From Candolleomyces eurysporus (lineage: Eukaryota > Basidiomycota > Agaricomycetes > Agaricales > Psathyrellaceae), in assembly GCA_027579435.1 (NCBI GenBank), contig JANBPK010000722.1, positions 30,634 to 94,633 on the forward strand: a stretch of 64,000 nucleotides of DNA, read 5' to 3'. Under the pieces are notes generated by a model. It ran no database searches. It saw nothing but the letters and a program-made list of their open reading frames with translations, and was not told where the DNA came from. Of the stretch, positions 34,984-45,010 are shown one piece after another (position 1 is the stretch's first letter; each line of letters starts with the position of its first letter). The position numbers and the translations under genes were made by a program.

Positions 34984-35500
34984 CTAATTATAGAGCACAC
35001 AGCACAGCAAGCCATAAACGTCCGAGAACCATCCCTTTACGGCCTCCAACAGGTTTCGAAAATCGATACGATTTAACAGCTCTGCCCTGTTTTCGACCGC
35101 CAGGACAAGGGACCTTGCGACTTGATCGGCCGTAGTCTCCCAATACACTTGTCCCTTTCCCCTGCCAAGCGTATTCCCAGGGCCGGAACTACGAGATTCC
35201 TGACGCACTGCCTGAACACCTCGAGCGGAGATGATGGTGGGGCGAAACCCTCCCGGCTTCCGAGTTGATTTTGCGCGACTCGAACGGCTGTCTATCAGGT
35301 GTCCAACGCTCTGGAATAGCAGGGCAATCGTCAGGGGAAGAGGCTGGCATTGGGAGACTGATCAAGCCATGAGAGACCACTTTCTTGCCAGGCTTGAGGT
35401 CGAAATGGTGGCGAACGAGATAGACCTCGTAGACACCTCTATCCCCTTCCTTCGAGAAAATTGGCGCTCCTAGGGGAAAACATGATTGCGGTCGATGAAT
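34984..35500 (-). CDS. Hypothetical protein, uncertain model
   Basis: A minus-strand frame ending at 35189 reads GVYEVYLVRHHFDLKPGKKV then SHGLISLP, which looks coding. A second frame at 35208-34984 reads ARSLVLAVENRAELLNRIDF then LLEAVKGWF to a stop. They overlap by about 20 bases in different frames and could be joined by an intron or a frameshift. No family was recognised. Confidence 0.3.
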
Positions 35501-35632
35501 GCAGAATCAGCATCCGAGATAGACAGGAGGTTATTGTAGAGTCGAATGAGGATGGATCGGGGCTCCTTCCGTTTGGAGTGAGCGGTGGGCAGCTCGTCGT
35601 GTGACTCAGGCTGTTGTATCGCCTTACCTTTA

Positions 35633-35911
35633 CAGCTAATTCAGTATCGATAGACCAGATTGCTTCGCGCTCCGCTTTTGATATTTGTTTAGTTTTGGGG
35701 CCACCAAACACTCGAATTTGGAATAGTTCGCGGCGTCGTGACCTTGGTTGAAGTTGTGGAATGGTAGCAAGGAGCTCAAATTGCCTCGACATCTCCTTGT
35801 TTGGGATGGCGAGCGGACTATGTTTATTCGTTCTGCTCCAAGACTAAAACAAATATCAAAAGCGTTGCGCGGAGCAATCTGGTCTATAGACTATCGATAC
35901 TGAATTAGCTG
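35633..35911 (+). mobile_element. Pogo/Tc1-like MITE, best-preserved copy
   Basis: 279 bp with inverted repeats of about 65 bp beginning CAGCTAATTCAGTATCGATA, flanked by TA on both sides (35631-32 and 35912-13). CAG... ends with TA target duplications are typical of pogo/Fot1-like Tc1-mariner derivatives. No transposase ORF. The interior word GGGGCCACCAAACACTC is shared with the two other copies. Confidence 0.83.
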
Positions 35912-36473
35912 TAATAGAATTGCCCTTTTATTTCAGCCGTTCCTTGTCATCAGATTTTCATATAGAACCCGTAATCGGTGCATCTAGCCAACCACACCTG
36001 TCCGGCTGTGGCGGCAGTGCAGGGTCTATCTCTACATGCCCCTACCAATATGTTGATCGTTCCCGCTTGATAAAAATTCGCTTCATTACAGAGCGAGGAA
36101 CGAGGAATTTTGAGTTCGGTGCGAGAGCCGACACGGAAGCGTGTCCCAGAGCGGGAATGCAAGGGCTCGGGAACTTTGATTGCGAAAGGGACCAGAGGGG
36201 AGGCAGGCTACATGGTACAGTGTAATCGTTGCCTACCCGTGCATCTAGTCATAATCATAGTCATCTACATCTGTTTGATTCATGTCTGTTTGTGCCCTTA
36301 ATTTCGATTAATCTGATCATTCATAAGGCCATGCTGTTTAACCAATTACCCAAATTAGACAGGCACTGCCCTGAGGTCGAAATTCGGGACTTTAAAGCGT
36401 TCCATGTACGTTTTGACATTCCTAACAGTTTTCTCTGTACTTTTGGCTCACGCTCCTCCTTTTGTTTTCCATA

Positions 36474-38049
36474 ATGTCCTATCCCGTTGCAATCTTTCCC
36501 TGGTTGAGAAATAAGCTTGGGTTCTTGCTATCAAACGACAAGGCTCAGAAACGAAAGCGACGCTTCATCATCCTTTCAACTCTTCTCGTACTCCTACCCC
36601 CTTCCACACTCATCGCGGCTGTTTTCTCCTTGGGATCCAAGGCGCCGATTGATGGGGCACCATCCTCAAGTCTCTTTCCTTCAGATGTCAGTACTCCTCC
36701 ATGGTTCTTTTATCTATCCTGACATCGAGGGTCATAGCCTGAGGTTGAGTTATATGTAGAGGCCGTGGCTATAGATCCAGTCGCACGTACCATGGTGATG
36801 GATTGGTACCCGAAGCTGCCTGTGTTCACATTGAACTGCTCCGAGTATCTTTCAAAGCCAATTGTTCGAGAGTTCTATATGCCATTGTACGTTCATTCTA
36901 TCCAGGTCTAGCGTCTAGTGCTGAGAGCAGGTCCTAGCACTTTGATGGATAGCTCTAGTCCAGGGTGGAGCATTTCCTCCTCTGACGTCCTCCTCCACAC
37001 TTTAAACAGTACCTCCCGATGCTTGGACGCATCTTCCTCAGCATTTTCGTCCTTTAGAACTGTCACGAAGCTTCTTTCGGCTAGGGATGCCGCGTTTTCG
37101 CCAAATCAACGTTGGAAATCGAGCCTACAGAACTATCCATTTGACGAGTAAGTGCTAAATTTTAGCCCATGTGTCCAGACACCCAGCTAATCATCTTAAA
37201 ACCGTTACACTTTTCCCAGATATTTGGCCGCGTTTGCTCTCAGTATGGTTGATCCTGACACGGGAAGGTCGAGTGCCCCAGCAATCTCGCGCTTTGTTGG
37301 GCTCGTCGTGTAAGTCATCAAGAATCGAATCAGTCCTTCGTCTTCAACCTCATCACTGGAACATTTTACATGCAGAAACTTTGAGATAAATCTCGATCAT
37401 AGCTATTCCAGACCGAACCGAGGTAGGAATAGTGAACTTGTTTTTGAGCTTGCGATCAAACGGTCGAAAGCGGTTCAAGGATATGTCGTTGGGGCCGCCA
37501 TAACAACTTGTAAGTTTATTACAGCCCAAGATTGAGCGCCATCTAGTGACTTACCTTCTTTCGAGGGCTTGCCACGACCGCATTTCTAGTTATTGTTGCT
37601 GCCACCCTGGTCTATACTGCGCATCAAATCTACTCTGAGATGTTTGTTGTTCCCGTTGGAGCTCTATTTGCCTTTTCAAGTATCCGTGCCAACCTTCCTG
37701 GGGCCCCGGACGGGTTTGGTACGTGACTTTTCATCTCACTAGCACCGGTATGCGGCTCTCATCTTGGCGATCCTGGAGTCAGGCACAATTCTTGGTGAGC
37801 TCTTAGCTTCGTTTCCTCCAGGCCAGCAGCTGAGATCCAAGCCGTAGACATGTACTCTATTCTGCCCGTTTTGATTATCATGTCCTCTTGCGTGAGCTCT
37901 CTATGCCATTTGGAGTGGATCTGGCGCTAATCACTTCGGTTCACCAGAGTTTCTCGCTCCTTCTCATCATATTGTATCGCCGGGTATCGCAGATCATGGA
38001 TTCTGACTGTAGGCATTTGTTTCTCAACTGCCCTGACTATATTGAATGA
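36474..38049 (+). CDS. DUF4436-type integral membrane protein, eight exons
   Basis: Eight exons (36474-36686, 36744-36886, 36926-37147, 37220-37309, 37376-37509, 37566-37718, 37827-37891, 37948-38049) keep one frame and give 373 residues. One membrane segment follows the start (RRFIILSTLLVLLPPS), then a long outside region with conserved FASFRTVTK-like and MVDPDTGRSS features. Three C-terminal membrane segments follow (TTAFLVIVAATLVYTAHQ; MFVVPVGALFAFSSIRANLP; YSILPVLIIMSSCSFSLL). One N-terminal and three C-terminal segments around a large loop is what I recall for the DUF4436 family, whose function is unknown. Introns are 39-108 nt with GT-AG borders. It is the best-preserved host gene in the window. 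Confidence 0.78.
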
Positions 38050-38421
38050 TCAATCAATTGCAATTAGCCCCTCACCAGTCAATTGAAGGCACTGCCTTTG
38101 ATCGTATCTCCTCAAGGGTCCCAACAACAAGGTCTTCCACTGCAATGAATATGTGAGATGACCATCAATTACCATACATAGCATAACTGATAAAATCTAG
38201 TTGTGAACTTGGTAGTACATTTGGACATAATGGTGAGCATCAATTGATGGAAGGTGCTATGCCCTTGTCCAGGGGCAACCAGGTTCCAGGATTCCAGATC
38301 AAAGAGTCTGCTGACTCTATAAGGAGTCAGTGAGAAGGGCAGAAATCAATTGTGTTGTCTTCAACTTCCAGAGTGTTCCTGTACCTTTGTGTGTTCTATT
38401 ATGGTATGATGTTCAAATATT

Positions 38422-39414
38422 ATGGCGTTCCAATGTAACATTTATTCAAGTACCACTACTTTTTGTATTTCCACCACAACTTCTCGTGTATTTGCTGAAT
38501 ATCTCATCAGATTAGAGATAAAGAAGAACATTGGTGTTCACCATCAAAAGTTGTGGTAGTTTGACAGAAACCACCACTACTTTTCTGGGACGACCAAAAT
38601 TTTCCTGCACAACCACCCCAACNTTTTTTTAAGCCACCTCAACTTTCAGACGCTTCAACGTAACATGCAAACTGTGCTCGGACTTGACCATTTCAGCTTC
38701 ATATGCGATCAACAGTGGTTCCATCCACTCGTTCTCCGAGTTCAGTTGCGTTCAATCTCTGACACTCAGCACCCATTGCTGTACATCTTCAAATGTCACC
38801 TTTCAAGAGACAATCATGAACTGATGTTAAATAATTGTTGCTAAACAAGCAAGGTACATAGTTGACGATTCAGACTCGAAATCTGGCTCTCGTACCAGTA
38901 TTTTGAGATTCATGGATGATTTTAGTGAGAGTACTCAAAGTCTTCACCATCCAATATATCTATAATACCCGTTGACAGTCTTAGGATTGAGTTGGAAGCC
39001 ATTTCGTTGAAAGTTTGTGGTTTCCTGACTCACAGCAAAACTGTCTTTGCTTCCTCTTCCCGTCGGAGATTGAACTTGATTTCATGCAGTGCCAAGACCG
39101 ATGGGCAACAAGTCCCTCTATATGCTCGAATGGACAATAGTAAGTCACGAACACTATGGATGATCCCCAAAAAGGTTGGAATGCATTGTTTCCAGAAGTT
39201 GTGGCGACAATGAAAGTTTGGGTGGTTGGTGCAAACAAAGTTGGGGTGGTGTCGAAAAAGTTGAGGTGATGCAAAAAACGGTTGGGCTGGTACAAAAACA
39301 GCTGTGGTGGTTCATCATACAGATTTACTTCTGAAATTGATTCCAAGGCCGAAAAATGTGTGGTCAAAAATAAAAAGGTGGGGTACTTGAATAAATGTTA
39401 CATCGGAACGCCAT
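38422..39414. mobile_element. 1-kb inverted-repeat element
   Basis: The ends ATGGCGTTCCAATGTAACAT and its complement at 39395-39414 continue as about 35 near-identical inverted bases, then as degenerate ACCACNACTTTT-rich arms. The interior (38640-39190) has no transposase. The flanks are A/T-rich with possible TA targets. Probably a non-autonomous DNA element. 38050-38421 shows no gene. Confidence 0.62.
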
Positions 39415-39469
39415 AAAATATGGCACTCAATAAACCACACCTATTTTTTGAGCCTCTACCACTTTTTTT

Positions 39470-39725
39470 TTTTGAGAAATCCTTAAATTTAACCTCACTA
39501 AGTCAAGTTGGTGGTTAACATTGAGATTTGTGGTGAGTTTTTATCAACCACCACAACTTTTCCACAACTACCACAACTCTTTTTTGACCATCACAACTTT
39601 TCTGCAACCACCAAAGTCCTGACTGTGACCACCAACATTTTATTCATTACTACCACAACCTTTGCTCTACCACCCATACAATTCTACCACCACAAATTTT
39701 GGAACCACCAAACTTTCATTTTGCC
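39470..39725. repeat. Low-complexity ACCACAACTTTT array
   Basis: Irregular units of ACCAC(A/C)ACTTTT repeat across about 250 bases. The same motif makes up the subterminal arms of the neighbouring 38422-39414 element. 39726-39896 is unassigned. Confidence 0.6.
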
Positions 39726-39896
39726 CTTAACTTGAAGCCAAGGATCCCAGCACCCAGCACATTGAGAACTCCCTTGAAATGGAATCTCCAGGCATCCAGC
39801 TGTGTTGGGTGTCCAGCGGTCCAGCGGTCCGGGCATCTGGCCTTATAGGTCCAGGATGTCGTGTGTTTGTTGATACAAGATGTTGTGTTCCCTTTG

Positions 39897-40458
39897 TGTT
39901 GAACAGCCATGTTCGCAGAAGAGGGAGATCCTGTTGAACTCGCCATTGCAAGTGCAAGGGAACAACCTGCGCAGAAACGTAGCCCTAGAATACTGAGTAT
40001 GATCTGACATCATACCTTGCTTGTGGCTTGATGGAGGTGAGAGGGGTTGTTGATGCTGAGTGTGCTATAAGCGTGTGTAGAAGAGTACTTGATAGTACGA
40101 GTTGTTCTGTAGAAACTAGCTACTACAAGATGGCTATTTATACGTTTCTACTATGTGACAGTCACGTCACGGTAAGTCACTCAACTGGTCTGTGCGCCAG
40201 TTGGCTGACTGAGCATTGCGTGCTTAGCACGTCATGCTGACTGAGCCTATGACGTAGTACAATAGGCTACTGACTAAGGATGACGTAGTATGATGTACAT
40301 GAAACATGATATCTACGTATGTCGAACTTCTGGCCAAGTCCAGACCTATCTAATAATAGACTACTACGTGTAACTACGTGTCCATACGTGTACTATGTCA
40401 CGTGATAGGTAAGTGATTAGGCGCTGGATAAGACGCCCATTTCACGTAAAGTTCAACA
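39897..40458 (-). mobile_element. Copia element 1, 3' LTR
   Basis: 562 bp with ends TGTTGAAC...GTTCAACA, near-identical to 48154-48715 (about a dozen mismatches by eye). On the minus strand it is preceded by a purine tract GCATGGGGGAG (40459-40469) directly after pol, which marks it as the 3' LTR. The left flank ctttg does not match the right flank catct of the 5' LTR, so no target duplication is visible. Confidence 0.88.
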
Positions 40459-40469
40459 CTCCCCCATGC
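40459..40469 (-). other. Polypurine tract of Copia element 1
   Basis: GCATGGGGGAG lies immediately upstream of the 3' LTR on the minus strand, where plus-strand DNA synthesis is primed in LTR retroelements. Confidence 0.7.
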
Positions 40470-40502
40470 GATCTATACGGTGCGTGTAGTCTAGCATAAG
40501 AC

Positions 40503-43500
40503 TTAGTGAAATACTAGTCCTAGCGACTTGCGGAATAATTCGAACTTTACTCTGCCTAAGGGCTTGGTAAAGATATCCGCGGGGTTGTCATCTGTGGGAA
40601 TATAGAACAAAGAGACATCTTCGTTCTCGACGTACTGCCTGATCAAGTGGTAGCGAACATCTATATGTTTTGTTCGGTGTTCTTGAACCGGATTGGAGGC
40701 ATTAAAAATGGCTCCTTGGTTATCCACATAGATCGGCACTGGAACCTGCATAGGAATGCCAAGTTCCTTCAGAAGAATCCTTAGCCAAATGACTTGCTTT
40801 GCGCAGTCAGATAGAGCCATATACTCTGCTTCCGTTGAGGAGGTGGCGATGGATTTCTGAGTGTACGATTTCCAAGAGACAGCACCAGATGCAAGAAGGA
40901 CTAGGTTGCCCGTCTGCGAGAGCCTGTGCGTAGGATCTTGGGCATAGTCTGAATCGGTATATGACTCAAGACCTTGACCAAGGCCTTTGCGCCCCTCGAA
41001 TACTAGAGAGTACTTCCGAGTACCTACTAAGTATTTCATAATATATAGAGCTTTTGATAGGTGCTCTTCGGTAGGGTTAGCGCAATGCTGTGCCATTTTG
41101 GTTACAGCGTAGGCAATGTCAGGTCGAGTCCCCAGCATCAAGTAGAGCAGGGATCCAATTACAGACTGATATTTGCGGGTGAGAACCGCATTGTTAGGAC
41201 CTTCATATTTCGCGGGATAATATCCCTCGACCATGGGAGTCCGAGCTGGTTTGGCATTGGCCATGCCGAAGCGTTCCAGGACCTTTTCCAAGTACTTGGT
41301 TTGATCAAGCTTGATCGTATTACCATCGTACTGGATAGTCATGCTGAGAAATTCGGTAGGCGTTCCGAGATCTCTGCATTCCCATACTCGCATGAATTCC
41401 TTTTTCTTTTGGTCAGCTAGGACCTTTAGACCAAAGAAGATGATATCGTCGACATAAGCGACCATAATAACCACTCCTTCTTGGTCACGGTATATGAAGA
41501 TACCGGAATCCGAATGCAGCCTTTTAAAGCCCAGTTTGCGTACGGATTTCTCAAGTTCAAGCCACCACGCACGGGCTGCTTGCTTGAGGCCATATATGGC
41601 ACGGTGGAGGCGGTAGACCTTCCGCTCCTGGCCTTTGGCAACAAAGCCTTCAGGTTGATCCATATAGATTTCTTCGTCTAGCTTACCGTAGAGGAAGGCA
41701 GTCTTCACATCTACGGCGGTCATATACCACCCGAATAGGGCTGCTAGAGCGAAGACGAAGCGGACGCTTTCATAGCGAACTACTGGGGAAAATAGTGCTT
41801 CGAAATCTATTCCCTCGACTTGAGAGAAACCTTTGGCTACAAATCGGGCGCGTTTGCGACCATCCGATTTGATATCATAGACCCATCTGCCTTTGATGGT
41901 CTTCCGATTCTTCGGGAGTTCGACGAGTTCAAAGACTTGGCGGCTTTTGAGAGCATCAATCTCATCGGCCATTGCCTGTCTCCATTCTCTTTGTTCCGAT
42001 TCAGGTAATCGGAGAATGTCTCGAAAGGTCCATTCTTTTGGACTTTTAATATTGGTAGGAAGTCTCTCAATTTCCACGTAGGGAACTGCCTGGGCTAGCA
42101 GATGATTGAGAAAATCTACTCCCCCATCCTGACACAGTTCGGCAAGAGTTGCACGCTCTTTGCCCTTCTGTTTTATCCCTTTTAGCAGCTCTTCAACCAC
42201 TTCTTCATCAGTAGTTGCATTGTCATCAGTGGTTGCATCGCTAGTCGCAGTGGAGTATCCTCCACTGGCGTTCTGCCGCTGCCTCTTTACTCGCTTAGTC
42301 TGTGACGCCGGAGGAGGCACACTTTCCTTAATAGGGCCCTTGCGGGCAGCAGAACTGGGGCCGGGATCCCCTTTTGTAATCGTCTGCGAGCGAGGAGGCG
42401 ACTTCCGAGTCGGCAGCTCCCCTATAGCTCTCCTAAAGGACTTCTCTCCAGCTATCTCACGGAGTATTTCCGTGGGTGCTTTCGTTTCACCATAGACATT
42501 GCCTGAACGAGTAGGGATTTTTACCTGACGCCCTGAGCGTGTTCTACGCTCCCCCTGACGAGGTTCCTCGGCGGGTCGTCTAGGTGGCTCATCGTCGTCG
42601 GACTCATTCCCGTCGGAAAGAGGAGACAAGGCTCTTTGTGGATGGGACGAGAAACTTCTGTGCTTTGTGCGCATCTGAAGTTCTTCCTCAGAGAATTCTG
42701 ATTGCTCGTCTTTAGGTTCTCGATCGTTCCTCGGTAGATGGACCGAGGTATACCGCGGAAGTGTAAAACCCTTGGCTTTAGGGAACAATGCTTCATCAAA
42801 CATTGCCTTAGTGCCTATATGTACCGAGTTATTGCTACAACGCATAAACTGGTACCCCTTGACCCCTTTCGGGAATCCAAGGAATATCATGGGAACCGCT
42901 TTAGGAGACAACTTGTTCCTTCGCGTCTCTGGACTCATCCAGACCCATGCTAGGCATCCGAACACCCGTAAGTTCGAAATGTCAGGGACTTCGCCAGTAA
43001 GCAGTTCCGTCGGCGTCAGCCAATTAAGGCGGCGAACTGGAGTACGGTTGTATACGTACACTGCATGCTGCACAGAGAACTCCCACCAGGAATCTGGAAT
43101 AGAAGCGTAGTGGCGCATAGCCTCCGCTTTATCCATAATAGTCCTGTTCAAACGTTCCCCTCGGCCGTTTTGCTGCGGCGTTCTCGGCGCTGAGGCCATC
43201 ACCTCTATGCCTAGCTCCCCCAGGAGTTTGGCAAAGGCGAGAGACTTATACTCTCCACCGAAGTCGGACATAACCGATTTAATCTTCGTGGAGTACTGCG
43301 TTTGGACCCAGGTACTAAAAGTCCTGAAGGCCTTCAAGGCCTCGTCTTTTGTCCTAAGACAGACGATCCAGCAGTGAGAAGTATAGTCATCGAGAAATGA
43401 TACGAAGTACCTATACTTGTGGTACGACTGTATCGGAAACTGTTTGAGATCTGTATGAATCCTATTGAAGGCGGCTTTTGCACGCGTGCCAGAACTCGGG

Positions 43501-43917
43501 AATGATGCACTAGGCATCTTACCCTCGGCACACCCGGAGCAAACTCCGGTGTTTTTAGGAATTCGGAGATCCTTGGGAAAGTTCTTGGTATGGCGGGTAG
43601 CCTGTTTAAGAACATCAATAGAAGGGTGCCCGAAACGCTGGTGCCAGGTTTCGTAACTTGCCGCGTAAACGACAGTGTGGGCATTGAATGATTCGACCGG
43701 ATCCTCGCGGGTCGGTCTAGTCCAATAGACGGTCTGCCCTTCAGACGCGGGGCGAGCCTCTAGGCTCATGCGTCCGGCGCTGTCCTTCAAAGTAATCCTC
43801 TCAGAGTTACCCTGAATGGAATGACCGTCCTGGAGAAATGATCCCAGAGATAGCAACTTCTCTTTGAAGCGCGGGACATAAAAGACGGGATAGAGACGGG
43901 CGACATGCTTCTATCTC
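40503..43917 (-). CDS. Copia element 1 Pol: integrase, reverse transcriptase, RNase H
   Basis: More than 1117 residues in one frame. In order: GAG-pre-integrase zinc region (YETWHQRFGHPS, CSGCAEGK); integrase with IHTDLK, MSDFGGEY and QQNGRGERLN, giving D, D and E; chromatin-side Pro/Ser/Arg-rich linker; RT (KGRWVYDIKSDG, ARFVAKGFSQ, VDVKTAFLYGKL, AIYGLKQAARAWW) with catalytic VAYVDDIIFFG; RNase H (SYTDSDYAQDPTHRLS, SSTEAEYMALS, HIDVRYHLIRQ, DDNPADIFTKPL). The order IN-RT-RH is diagnostic of Copia. All catalytic motifs look intact. The frame is shifted relative to the upstream gag-protease ORF near 43905-43925, so Pol is probably not expressed from this copy as sequenced. Confidence 0.93.
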
Positions 43918-44998
43918 CGATTCGGAGTGCAAGGAAAGCTGTTCCGCGGCCGACTATGTCTACATTTGTAGACGCCGTTGTTACCCTTTTATCTGAGACA
44001 GATTCGTAATCAACGAGATCTTGCCTGCAGTTAGTAAAATGACGACTCGCTCCAGAGTCCAAGATCCATCCTCGATTCTGATTCTTACTAACAATCACAC
44101 TCTGGTCTGACCGAAGGCAAAGATGTTCTAATTCAGCACTTTGACAGGCGAAAAATACATCTTGACTACTACTACGGGAAGCGACACTTAAGTCAGCATT
44201 GCCTATAGGAGCCTTCGTTAGCGACCTGTGAGGTGAGTTAGTAGAATGAATAACGTACCCGCAACCTTCACCATCCAGACACTCGGAACAGTTCTCTCGA
44301 TGACGATGAATTTCTTCAGACGTCATCTTCGTATTCCACGTGTCCCACGACTCGACCCACTTATTCGGTTTGGCTAAATAAAGCCAATGATAGCCTCTGC
44401 GGCAATCATACCGCGGCTTGTCACCGTAGTGGATCTCAAACCCGAACTGACCCTCCACCCAGCAGTACTCTTTCGGGATGATTACATCATCCTTCGGAGC
44501 AAAGTCCTGCCGGGGCACCACGTCGATAGTCCCCGAGGGGAAACTTCTAAGGGCATTACCCTTGTGGTGCGGACTCTTGCGGAATTCCGCAAGGGAGTCC
44601 TGGACGGACACCCAGTCTCGCCAAGGCTCGAAGTTCCAGGTCGTGGAACCCTTGTGTTTGCCAGCAACCCATCGCTGCGGCAAGACAAGGCGGCCTTGCT
44701 CGTCCCGTTCCTTGGGGATCGACTGATCGATCAACCCAAGCTCTCGGCGGGCAGCGAGCTCACTCCTCAACTCCTCTTCTTCGAAGTCGTCTTCAAACGA
44801 TCTCGGCTTGAAACGTTCTGCCGAGATTTCGTTAGCGATGTGAGTATAGTTATGACAATCGCCAATGTCAAACTCACTGGTCTGCGGAGCCTCACAGTCA
44901 GGCGAAGGAGATCTTGATCTCTTGCGACTGTTGGGCTGCGACCCGATCGAGACGAAATCGGAGTCCTCTGCCTCGGTTATCTCCATTATCTCCGTCAT
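43787..44998 (-). CDS. Copia element 1 Gag C-terminal extension and protease
   Basis: This is in the same frame as gag but separated from it by one TGA at 45011-45013. It contains a nuclear-signal-like RKRSRSPSP, an uncharacterised domain (KEYCWVEGQFGFEIHYGDKP, GYHWLYLAKPNKW) shared with element 2, a cysteine cluster (HRHRENCSECLDGEGCGYVI ending in H) and the Copia protease motif WILDSGASRHFTNC with catalytic DSG intact. The frame then shifts before the pre-integrase region. Protease would process Gag and Gag-Pol. Confidence 0.82.
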   Translation of the reverse strand: MTEIMEITEAEDSDFVSIGSQPNSRKRSRSPSPDCEAPQTSEFDIGDCHNYTHIANEISAERFKPRSFEDDFEEEELRSELAARRELGLIDQSIPKERDEQGRLVLPQRWVAGKHKGSTTWNFEPWRDWVSVQDSLAEFRKSPHHKGNALRSFPSGTIDVVPRQDFAPKDDVIIPKEYCWVEGQFGFEIHYGDKPRYDCRRGYHWLYLAKPNKWVESWDTWNTKMTSEEIHRHRENCSECLDGEGCGYVIHSTNSPHRSLTKAPIGNADLSVASRSSSQDVFFACQSAELEHLCLRSDQSVIVSKNQNRGWILDSGASRHFTNCRQDLVDYESVSDKRVTTASTNVDIVGRGTAFLALRIGDRSMSPVSIPSFMSRASKRSCYLWDHFSRTVIPFRVTLRGLL

Positions 44999-45010
44999 AG
45001 GCGACGGAGA

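Noticed and set aside
36229..36473. ORFs just upstream of the DUF4436-type gene
   Set aside because: The first ATG that fits the membrane protein is at 36474; upstream frames lack motifs.
41061..44917. Plus-strand ORFs of 100-176 codons opposite Copia 1
   Set aside because: They are shadows of the gag-pol frames on the other strand and lack motifs of their own.
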